Part shown: one piece after another, positions 46,001 through 55,371 of the stretch
How positions within the stretch are numbered: the stretch's first letter is position 1
Layout of the letters: every line of letters starts with the position of its first letter
Assembly: GCA_037447655.1 (NCBI GenBank)
Contig: JBBHKE010002008.1
Coordinates: 145,194-209,193, forward strand
Reading direction: 5' to 3'
DNA from: Zygnema cylindricum
Lineage: Eukaryota > Streptophyta > Zygnematophyceae > Zygnematales > Zygnemataceae
Length of the DNA: 64,000 nucleotides
Notes under the pieces: generated by a model
The model's input: only the letters and a program-made list of their open reading frames with translations
What the model was told of the DNA's origin: nothing
Database searches by the model: none
Position numbers and translations under genes: made by a program

Positions 46001-46453
46001 GCTAGTTATGGTGATGCTCCGATGAGGAGATGCACTTCTGGATATGTATTATATATGGGTGATGGGGCTTGTTGTAGGAGTAGCAAACAGCAAAAGGTTA
46101 TTGCTCAGTCCACCATGGAGGCTGAGTATATGGCCTCTTGCTCTACTGTAAAAGAATTGATGTGGGTCAAGTCTTTACTTGGTGAACTTAATCATCTTAA
46201 GAGTGGTGTGCAGAAAATATTTTGTGATAATCAAGCCGCAATCGCTATTTCTGCGAATCCTAAACATCATTTTAAAGCTAAACACATGGACATTAGACTC
46301 AGCTTTGTTAGAGAGAAAGTAGAAAATAAAATAATCAGTTTAGAGTACCGTCCAGATAGTGAGATGGTAGCAGATATGATAACCAAACCTGTGCCTTCCC
46401 CTAAGCTAATTTTCTGCAGGGAGAAGTGTGGTCTGAAATTAAAGATTGACTAG
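43067..46453 (+). pseudogene. E8 pol: protease, integrase, RT, RNase H, lightly damaged
   Basis: A long frame at 43121-44845 holds an acidic linker, protease DSGAS (near 43254), pre-integrase HKRLRH (normally HKRLGH) and CSGC. The integrase core has HTDIWG, SDNGGEY and NGVAER, all three catalytic residues present. It ends in a frameshift in the linker before RT. The frame at 44891-45346 holds RT N-terminal blocks (KPIGCKWGFK, MDIKTAFLHG, LYGFKQAP) and stops at a TAG that replaces Gln near 45345. The rest, with YVDD at 45458-45469, continues in frame, and 45470-46453 carries RNase H (WSDAS, EAEYMAS, DNQAA) to the normal C-terminus. Only about two lesions separate pol from an open frame, so E8 was probably active relatively recently. 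Confidence 0.94.
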
Positions 46454-46466
46454 AAAATAATGGGAG
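46454..46466 (+). other. Polypurine tract of E8
   Basis: aaaataatgggag lies directly before the 3' LTR TG. Confidence 0.85.
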
Positions 46467-47372
46467 TGTAGAAATTGATGGTTCTCTTTTAGGTATTTAT
46501 ATTAGTCTAGGGGTTAATTACTAAAAGATATGTGCCGGCGACAGGATTTGATCGTGGTACCTGCCGGCCGTCAGAGGGTATATAGCCGATAACCTTAGTC
46601 GTTAAGTCTAGAAGTAGTGTTACGTAGTATATAATAGGATAATGATTTAAACATGTACACGTAGGATAAATCATATACCTACAATTGTTAACGGGATACA
46701 TAGATATGGTAGTGTAAAAGTACGAATTGCGGTACGGATAAGAAATCAATACCGCGCATTGATTTCGTAAGCGAAACAAATACCGCGCATGTATTTATTA
46801 CGGCTACGATCAAATGCGAGTTTAATCGGACGGCCGGAATTAGCGCCGAGATCGCAGAAGGAGAATTTGGCGGTTTGTGGGCATCGCCACATCGGATGAC
46901 ACGTGGCGATCTAACATTGGAGCGCGGCATCTCCGAGGATTAAAGGAGCGAATCCGGATATTCCACGTGTGGACATTTAGGCCATGTCGTACAATGTCCG
47001 TACATAAAGTACACCGGCAGCTGTACTTTTGCATACGGAACTGTAATCTGATTGGTTCCGTACATCAGTAGATAGAGTCTGTGAGAGAGATAGGACTTAG
47101 AAAAATTAGAAGATAGGACCCTCTCTCCCAGAGAGCTTTTGTACAAAAGGTCAACTTTGACCCTCTATAACTTACTGCTCAGGGGAGCAAATTCAGAGAT
47201 TCTTTTTGCTATCGACTCACGGGAGTCTTGCCTTCACAGGGGTGAAGGTGGTCAGAGTTTTTGTCTGCCAGGGTGGCAGTTATTTTTGCTTAAACACAAA
47301 GGGGTCAGGATTATCCTAGAGGCTTCTTGGAAGCTGTCCACTCTGAGGACTTATGGAGGTCTCAGAGTTTCA
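46467..47372 (+). repeat. E8 3' LTR with internal deletion
   Basis: 906 bp. After the first about 30 bases it jumps (ttctcttttaggtatttatattag) over about 140 bp that contain the hairpin in the 5' LTR, then is colinear to the end. Confidence 0.93.
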
Positions 47373-47377
47373 AATAA
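47373..47377. repeat. Target-site duplication of E8, right copy (aataa)
   Basis: Identical to 41063-41067. Confidence 0.92.
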
Positions 47378-48183
47378 ATGCCACCCTCGCACACAAATAT
47401 TACGACCACCCTCACCTCTGTGAAGACACAACACCTTTGAGCCGAACGCAAAAAGATTCATTGAATTTGCTCCCCTGAGCAGTAACTTATGGCTTGTCAA
47501 AGATGACGTTTATAGCTACAAGCTCTCTTAGCGAGAGGTGGCTATATTTCACTAAGTCGTGGTTTGCCTACTCACAGCTACCTACTACTAAACCCTAGAC
47601 CAATGAGAACACTGTACAATATAAGATGGTATAGTGGCCGATGTACTTCTTGTACAACCATTGTACGACATGGCCTTCAAGGTGACGCCTTTCAGATCGA
47701 GAGCCATGGTTCCTCCTCCCATCTTCTCTCGTGTCCAATAATGTGGTGCCACGTGACATTTCGTGACGTTATTTCCAAAAGCCACCAAAATTTCATTCCG
47801 GGTTAGCGGCTACAACGACGGTCGTCCGATCAAATATATTTACACGGTTCCGATTTGCATCCGTGCATGAATCGTTTCACTTTCGCCTCGTCGTCACTTT
47901 TTTCCGTTAAATGAATTAGGCATGGTTTCACTATTCATATATTTATCAAACACAATATGTGTATCGTTTCTACACCGACTAAACGGATAAGGCGAGAGGC
48001 TATTCTGGAATTCACAAGACCTAGATCAAAACCGAGTCAGTCCAACCTTTTTGGTAAAGTGTCTTTAATTCCAGTCTGCCACCTTCCGATCAAAGAGTCA
48101 ACCATGGTTTTCTCTTATCCTCTCTTTCTCTTTAGAGTCTAACTAAAATATAGAATTGAACTATTAATTACCCCTTTTCAACA
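47378..48183 (-). repeat. E7 LTR, right part
   Basis: It continues the LTR cut by E8. The minus strand starts TGTTGAAAAG at 48183, directly after a purine tract (complement cttcttttaattcctag). Joined length is about 1,024 bp. It has pol on one side and PBS-gag on the other. Confidence 0.8.
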
Positions 48184-49805
48184 CTTCTTTTAATTCCTAG
48201 TGACTTTCCAATTTTAATCCACAATTTTCTCTACAAAAAATTAACTTATGAGAACGCACTTGTTTTGGCATCATGTCGCAATCAATTTTTTATCAAATTT
48301 ATGAACTAGTTTAATGATTTTATCATCAACCTTCTCTATGAAAAATGTTAGTCTAATATCCATATGCTTAGCTTTGAAGTGATGTTTCGGATTAGCAGCT
48401 TCATTATCACAAAAAACATTAGGAGGTCATGATTCCATGAACCGAAGTTCTTCAAGAAGGGATTTCACCCACATTTATTCTTTGGTGGCAGCACAAGAAG
48501 ACATGTACTCAACCTCCGTAGTGGACTGAGAAACTACTTTTTGTTGTTTGTTACTCCAACAGCATCCACCATATCTAACTTAAAACACATATCCAGTCGC
48601 ACATCGCCTTAAAGGCACATCTCCATAACTAGCATCACTCGAAGTAGTGATCTTAGTGTGCTTCCCTCCCAAATGCAACCATAATTTTCTTGTCCCCACC
48701 AGATACCTCATCACCTTTTTGGCTGCCTCACAATCTCTCTTTCTGGGTTTATTTATACTTTTGTTGAGGACACCTACATCTGAAGCTATATCCGGACGGG
48801 TACAGTTCATAAAATAGATTAAACTGCCTACAATTTGCCAATAGGGGATGTTTTCCATAAATCTTCTTTCTTCCTCATCCATCTCATTATTAATGATTAT
48901 TATTCCTCCTTCTTCACTCCCCTTAAAGACTTTTTTCAGATCCATGGGAGTAATACATCCATTTGCTTTCTCCATCTGAAATTTTTCAGCATATTTTCAA
49001 TAGCTTCTTTCAAGGTGAGTTTGATTATTGTATTCCCTCTATCTCTCTCGATCTAAATTCTCAAAATATATTTTGCCTCACTGAGGTCTTTCATGTCAAA
49101 CCAACTTCTAAGGTTATGTTTAACTTTGTTAATTTTATGTAAGGACTTGCTTCAGTCTAATAAATCATCCACATAAATAGCAATGAATATTAATCCATTC
49201 TCATCCTCAAAAAAATATATGGAATGATTTAAACTAATTCTAATATACCCCAAACCGGTAAAAAAATTGTCTAGTTTAACATTCCATTTCCGGGGAGCCT
49301 GCTTAAGGCCATAAAGTGATTCTATCAGTTGCACACCTTGCTTTCTTCCCCATTTTCCACAAATCACTCAGTCTACTTTAAGTAAATTTCTTCTTCCAAC
49401 TCTTCGTGTAGAAGGCGGTTTTGATATCCATTTGGTGTATTTCAATATCTTCTGCTGCTGCTAGACTTAACAGGATTCTGACCGAGGGAAATCTGACTAC
49501 TAGTGCAAAGGTTTCTTCATAGTCTATGCCCTCTTTCTGAGTGTAGCCTTTAGCATCATATCTAGCCTTGTATCTCTCAATGATATTATCCGGGTTTAGC
49601 TTAATTTTAAAAACCCATTTACATCCAATTGGTTTTCGATTTTGTGGACATTATATCAACTCCCATGTATTGGCTTCCATAATGGAAGCCATTTCCTCAT
49701 TTATGGCAGTTATCCATCGACTACTTTCTGGAATATTTATGGCCTCTAAGTATGTTTGAGGCTCATTCAAATGAGACATCTTTGTGAGTTGGTTATTCAC
49801 ATGTC
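48184..49805 (-). pseudogene. E7 reverse transcriptase and RNase H remnant
   Basis: The minus strand starts near 49805 with LNEPQTYLEA and ANTWEL blocks, then NRKPIGCKWVFK, YEETFALVVRFPS and the MDIKTAF block (frameshifted after it). YVDD is near 49165-49180. The RNase H part (48975-48580, then toward 48240) has a SLIYFMNCTRPD block, SDASYGD and a damaged DN site. Many stops and frameshifts make it the most decayed pol here. Integrase, protease and gag are missing upstream; the frame ends abruptly at 49805. Confidence 0.88.
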
Positions 49806-52093
49806 TTTAATTTCAATTTTTTGGTACGGCTGCGTATTTTGTCGTTTTTTTCTGAGTTATGGAGGAATACGACAGAAAATAACTATAACTTTAACGCATG
49901 TGAAAGTACCCTTAGCGTCTAATTTCGGTATCAGAGTACACGTGTCGCTTTCGGCGTTAATGTTTTTATTTTTTTATCGCCGCTTAAATTACGTTAACCG
50001 TGCACACCTGTGCAATTTTCGACAGGAGACCGCTGATCCGAAGATGAGAATCGAACCTTTCGATTGTAACTGTCGATTGAACACACTGACAAAGAGGAGA
50101 AGTTTCAACACTATTAGAGGTGTACATTCAGTCCGAATAAAAACATACGTACTTGAGTAAATCGTGTGTCCTCCTCCCTAATTCATTAATACCTCCTACC
50201 TCGTGCAAAGTAAAACGGTTTGAACGTCGAAAAGAAAAATCACCTTCTAAGGAAAATCCACATTTGCAAATTGCAGTGTATATTTTGTCGCGGGGAATTA
50301 TCAATTACCAGAAACCATAAATCGTGGTCGGCTTGAGTCGGTGGTAACGACAAAATTCATTTTTTTTCCGATTTCCTGGAAGCTTGCATAACATTGTCTT
50401 TATACAAGTGCTAGTTATTTACCGTACGTTTTTAGGAATTCCGCTGAGCAAAACGACAAAAGGTAACGAGTTTATAAGTGAACCTGTAATAAAGTCGTTG
50501 ACTCTCGTAGTGTACCTTTTTTGTCTTTTTGCGACAAAATTCCGGCCGCTACAGGGCACGTGTGCAAAAAAATTTCAAAGGGAAGGGCGTCAGACGAAAG
50601 ACGATTTTCCCGGGATAGCACCCCTATCCACGCCGCGTTTAAGTCGGTGACAGCTGAAAAACCAGTATTTCTAAAATACGACAAAATTCATTGTATCAAT
50701 TAGATTTTTCATTGTACCGCAATATTCAAGTTGCTGAAAAATCCACTTATCCTAAAGCCGAAAATCACGGGAGCCAAAAACGAATCATTCCACCTGGGGC
50801 AAAATTCAGTTCTCTTTTGTCCTTCTTTTTGTCGTTTTGTAACTGAAGACCTTTGTCGGCACTTCCAAAACGTTAAAATTCGATGTACAAATATTGTACG
50901 TCACCGGGCAAATGCTGACAGGATGACATCCACACATGAAATAGAGTTGATGCCAACTCAGCGTACATGCGATACAGTCGACGTTCAATTTGGGGCTAAG
51001 TCAGAGGTCGCAAAAGTCAAAATTTTGCATAACCGAAACCGACCGCTTTTTTTTTTTCAAAATCTTACCCGACGCCCGACCGGGTTATGTCACGCTCCAA
51101 AATTATTAACCGTTAACCGATTGGCGTTTACGAAAATAAAAGTTAACCGAAACTCGATTTCTCGCGACTAACCGTGCCCGCTCGTAACCGAAAAAGTACA
51201 AAATTAACTAATGTACGACGCATGAATAAGCCAAAAATTACGATTTGTCGCGTTCCCTTAGATTTACCAAATGAATAGTGTACTAACGTGTCAGATTTGT
51301 CACGCTTTGTCGCGTTCCCTAAGATTTGCGAAATGAATAGTGTACTACTGTGTCAGATTTGTGACACTTTGTCACGTTCCCTAAGATTTGCGAAATGAAT
51401 AGTGTTACTACAGTACCGTGTCACATTTGCGACGCTAATCATGATGTCACGTACTTCCACGATACCAAAGAGTACATAGTACAATAATGTTGGATTGTAT
51501 GGACAGTACAAAATTTTCATTTTTTTTGGTTTTTTGGTTGACCGACCGTAACCGACCGTCTTTTTTTTTCTGGTGAATCAACCGACCGCAACCACCCAGC
51601 CCTCAAAATTTGGCAACCGAATCCGTTCCGGATCCGGGGCGGGCGGGCGGTTAACAAGCGGTCACGGTTTCGATTGACCGTTTGCGACCTCTGGGCTAAG
51701 TGCCATAATTATATTGTTGTGTATCGGTAAGGATTTGCCGATAACCAATATGGGCCTATTTTCGGGTTGCCGATAATCGATATATTGGTACGATATATCG
51801 TCATCGGTGTTATCGCCGATAATTAACCAATAATATCGGTTGTTTATCGGCGATAACAACGATATCGAAAACTATAGGCGATAGCTGTATTGCCAGTACA
51901 CTCAAATGTACGTGTTATTCCTCGAACGTGTCGCGGACCCCCTTCCCCCCGATTTCGGTAAAGAATCACGATATTTCCTTGATATTATCTCTCACCACGT
52001 TGGCCCATGCCACCACGTTGGCGTTGGGTCGCATCTTACCAAGTTGATCGAGGTTGCCACGTATGCCATGTGCGGCAACGCCAACACATAAGG
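49806..52093. other. Non-copia intergenic DNA with recurrent TTTTGTCG words
   Basis: I see no retroelement domain and no convincing gene. The word TTTTGTCG or its complement occurs seven times at 49837-50834. 51030-51660 is rich in aaccgaccg/ggttaaccg-type words. 51700-51900 is rich in cgata/tatcg. A 62-bp minisatellite is listed separately. ORFs up to 146 codons occur, without recognisable content. Confidence 0.6.
51247..51434. repeat. 62-bp minisatellite, three copies
   Basis: Units start at 51247, 51309 and 51371 (period 62), each beginning gtcrcgttccctwag and containing aaatgaatagtgt. The third copy is slightly longer and more diverged. Confidence 0.88.
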
Positions 52094-53141
52094 TGTAGAA
52101 ATTAATGGTCCATTTTTAGTATTTTCTAGGTCTAAATAGAAACATAGAAAGAAGCCGAGGCAGTCTACCTCTAACTTCTCCCTCCAACTCTCAAACTTGT
52201 CGCAGTCACTGAGAAATTGGAGAGGGAGCTAAAGCCATGGCTACCTAGGCTATCCAGAGGTTTACGGGAAATTTATAAAAGTTAGGGGTTTGTTTATCTA
52301 AAAGGAATGTGCCGGCCACAGGATTTGATCCTTGTACCTACCGGCCGGCAGACAGTGGATAGCCGGTAGCCTTAGCCGTTAAGTCTAGAACTAGTGTTAC
52401 GTACTATATAGTTTGATAATTATTTAAACACGTAGGATAAATCATTTAACTGTATTTTTTTACAGGATACATAGATCCGGTAATGTATAAGTACGGATTT
52501 CGGTACGGAAAAAAAATCAATACCGCGTATTTATTTCTTAAGTGAAACGAATACCGCGCATGTATTTATTACGGCTACGATTGAATTCGAATTTAATCGG
52601 ACAGCCCGAATTAGCGCCGAGATCGCGGAAGAAGATTTCGGTGGTTTGTGGCCATCGCCACATCGGATCCACGTGGCGAAATTACATTGGATCGTGGTAT
52701 CTCCGGAGATTATGGCACCGAATCCGGATATGACATGTGTCGACATTGGGCCATGTCGTACAATGTTCGTACATAAAGTACACCGGCAATTGTACTTTTG
52801 CGTACGGAACTTTATTCTGATTAGTTCCGTACATCAGTAGATATAGTCTGTGAGAGAGATAGGACTTAGAAAAATTAGGAGATAGGACCCTCTCTCCCAG
52901 AGAGCTTCTGTACAAAAGGTCAACTTTGACCCTCCATAACTTACTGCTCAGGGGAGCAAATTCAGAGATTATTTTTGCTATTGACTCAGGGGAGTCTTGC
53001 CTTCACAGAGGTGCAGGTGGTCAGAGTTTTTGTCTGCCAGGGTGGTAGTTTTTTTTGCTGAAACACAAAGGGGTCAGGATTATCCTAGAGGCTTCTTGGA
53101 AGCTGTCCACTCTGAGGACTTATGGAGGTCTCAGAGTTTCA
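52094..53141 (+). repeat. E9 5' LTR
   Basis: 1,048 bp from TGTAGAAATT to GTTTCA, identical in length to the E8 5' LTR. The bases before it (acataagg) are not internal-region sequence, so this is an outer boundary. Confidence 0.92.
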
Positions 53142-53156
53142 GGTTATGGGCCCACC
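53142..53156 (+). other. E9 primer-binding site
   Basis: GGTTATGGGCCCACC, an exact match to the E2 site, directly after the LTR. It contains ATG at 53146. Confidence 0.88.
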
Positions 53157-54377
53157 CTCTAGGTACCAATCTTTAATGGAACTGGATTCATATACTGGGA
53201 AAGTATGATGATAGGAGCTCTATGCGAAAAAAGGTTTTGGGGGATAGTGAGTGGACGGTTGGGACGTCCATCAAGTCTTGGAATTCCTCCAGGGTTTGGA
53301 GGAAGCAGATTCACCAGGAAAGAGGATCCACCTTCAACGGAGGAAACAAAAGAAGGAGAGGTGGTGGACAAAGGAAAGGAGAAGGAGACGACCACACCAA
53401 TAGCAACTGGTTCGGCATTCATGTCACCTATTCCGAGGAACGAGGAGAATGATACTGAAACCTGGGACTTCAACAATATGGCGGCAAAGCACTTCATCCT
53501 ACGCCATCTCACTCAAGGACTTGCATGTCCTCATTTGCAGGTAGAAAGGGCATCCGATCTTTGGATGGCTCTCATAGAGATGTACCGAAGTGGTACGATT
53601 CAGCAACAACAGTTGGCTGATCAGAAAGTTAAGGAGTATGTATACAAAGGGGGAAATATGTTGGATTTTTGCAATGAGCTTGCTACACTCTTCATGGAGC
53701 TAGAGAGTGCGGGAAAAGATTTTAGTGAAAAAGAAAAGGTTAACTGTTTACTGATGAAGTTACCTGATGAGTTCGTGAACATAGTTTACCGTGTGCAGGA
53801 CTTGCCTGACTCAAGGTGGATATGGAACTCAGTGGTAGGGATGATTCTCGTTCAAGAGAATACAATTGAGATCCGAAGGGGAGGAAAGAGTGGCCAAGCC
53901 TTGGCAATAGCAACTGATTAGAGGAACAGAGATTCCCGAAAACCGGTCAGAAACTATGGGGGTAGGGAGCAGAAAAAACAGGCCGACGAGTTCGAACAAA
54001 GGGCTCCCAAAGGTTTATGTCATTTTTGTAAGAAACCAAGGCACTATATGGCAGAGTGCACTAAGCTAACCGAGCTTCGGTAAAAAAAAAGGGCAGACCG
54101 GTGGTACCCCGAGAGGAAAGAAAAAGGCCCTTGTCACACAGGTACTTGAGGCGGAATCCGAGGACGAGGACGATGAGCGCCTTTTGGATGAGGAGTTGGA
54201 GGCGAAAAACGAGGTCAAAATTCCACGAAGGCAGAAATGTGTTTACGGTGGATTGAAAAGTGAAGCAGGCTGGATTGTAGATTCAGGTGCCTCCATGCAC
54301 ATGTGTAAGGATAGACACCTGTTCACTAAGATAAGAAAGATTCCCACCGTAGAGATAGAGTACGGGGATGGGAAAAC
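53146..54377 (+). pseudogene. E9 gag and truncated protease
   Basis: The leader begins in the PBS ATG, but one G is missing just after the site (tctaggtacc against tctagggtacc in E8), which shifts the frame. The UBN2 gag is open at 53205-53921 with RNEEND, QVERASDLW, FCNELA and LLMKLPDEF. It stops at a TAG that replaces Trp. The knuckle CHFCKKPRHYMAEC is near 54020-54060, followed by a stop and an A-run frameshift near 54080-54090. Protease DSGAS is near 54285; the homology ends at 54377. Apart from these lesions the Gag is close to full length. Confidence 0.92.
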
Positions 54378-55029
54378 CTTGGCCCTGCGACTTATAAACT
54401 GACATTCGAGCGACGACAGAATGTCGTCGCGCGTTCGACTTTATTCGAGTTTCTCGATATTGGTTCGACGAAACAACGTCGTCGTCCGCGAATTACATTC
54501 GAGATTACCAACGTTGGATAATTTGAACTAATGTCGTCGCTGGTTTGGTCTAAACGACGAACCACTCTCGTCCGTCATTTGCACTTTCGACCTAATGAGG
54601 TATCCTCATCCATTCAATTATGTTTGTCGTATCCATCATTGAAGTGCCGACATGGTGTCGTCACGTCCACCGCGACAAAGACACGTCATCGCTAGTACGC
54701 TGTCGCCATAAAGAAATCGCAAGACACTCCGAAAATAATACTAAAAAACAACAAAACAATGCAAAGTAGTCGACAACATAGAAAAACTCGCACTAATGGA
54801 GAGTTAGTGAGAAGTCAGTATGGAGTTTGAGAGAGAAAGGCGACGTTCAAAAATAATACTGTACAAATAATTTAAAAGCACAACAAATTTAAAATATAAC
54901 AACACATTGTGAATGAGAATAATAACATAAAAGGAAGGAGGAAACGAAATCAATTAATAAATGGGAGAAAGTTTGCTTGAAAGGGCTTACTTGTACCGTA
55001 CACTCCGGTAAAATGCTCGGGAAACTTTC
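54378..55029. other. GTCGTC-rich segment bordering the E9 truncation
   Basis: 54390-54720 holds at least six gtcgtc/gacgac clusters, some with flanking cgcg. Such subterminal clusters are known from some plant DNA transposons, but I see no terminal inverted repeat. 54720-55020 is AT-rich without features. Confidence 0.4.
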
Positions 55030-55371
55030 TTATGGTCTTGGAATGAGTTCAGCTGAGCCGTTATCTTCACAGTCCTTCAACATCCAGTGTATTACTCGCA
55101 TCCGAGTTGCCTTGGTGGACACGTGTTGAACTTTACGGCGGGAGAAACGTCCCCTGATATTGGCCGAAGACGGAAAAAAACCTTCCACAATGGCCGCCGG
55201 GTCTACCGACGTTTCGATTTCCGCCTCACTCTCATCCTCGTTTGGAAGTGCGTTTTCCTCGTCGTTCCTCTCATTTTCCTCATCTTCTTCAACCTGAGCG
55301 TTATGGGGATTGTGGTTGTTATTGCCCGGATTGGATCCCCAAATTCTATTAAGGGTCCACATACTCTTAAA
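55030..55371 (-). CDS. Unidentified small acidic ORF, possible exon
   Basis: 113 codons from the ATG at 55371; an in-frame TAA lies only 6 bases upstream. The N-terminus has an Asn/His stretch and then a strongly acidic region (EEDEENERNDEE). The C-terminal third is basic and reads like a folded segment (SANIRGRFSRRKVQHVSTK, RMRVIHWMLKD). It ends at a TAA after ELIPRP, but beyond this stop the sequence still looks protein-like for about 15 codons. It then meets a possible donor, caagtaagc, near 54990. A tttttttag acceptor-like sequence lies just upstream of the ATG. It may be an exon of a decayed gene or a transposase N-terminus. I do not recognise the family. Confidence 0.35.
   Translation of the reverse strand, partial: FKSMWTLNRIWGSNPGNNNHNPHNAQVEEDEENERNDEENALPNEDESEAEIETSVDPAAIVEGFFPSSANIRGRFSRRKVQHVSTKATRMRVIHWMLKDCEDNGSAELIPRP

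Larger units (their letters stand above)
41068..47372 (+). mobile_element. E8, full-length copia element nested in the E7 LTR
   Basis: 6,305 bp with LTRs 41068-42115 and 46467-47372, a PBS, all gag-pol domains in order, a purine tract (46454-46466) and a perfect 5-bp target duplication. It is the best preserved autonomous-type copy in the window but carries several stops. The 3' LTR is 142 bp shorter because of an internal deletion. Confidence 0.95.
52094..54377 (+). mobile_element. E9, 5' part of a copia element
   Basis: A 5' LTR (52094-53141), PBS, gag and the start of protease. The element is cut at about 54377, just after the IEYGDGK block of protease. It is of the same subfamily as E8. 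No 3' LTR is present in the window. Confidence 0.93.

Noticed and set aside
50731-51171. 146-codon plus-strand ORF
   Set aside because: No domain, low-complexity Phe run, and it lies in DNA full of dispersed short words; probably chance.
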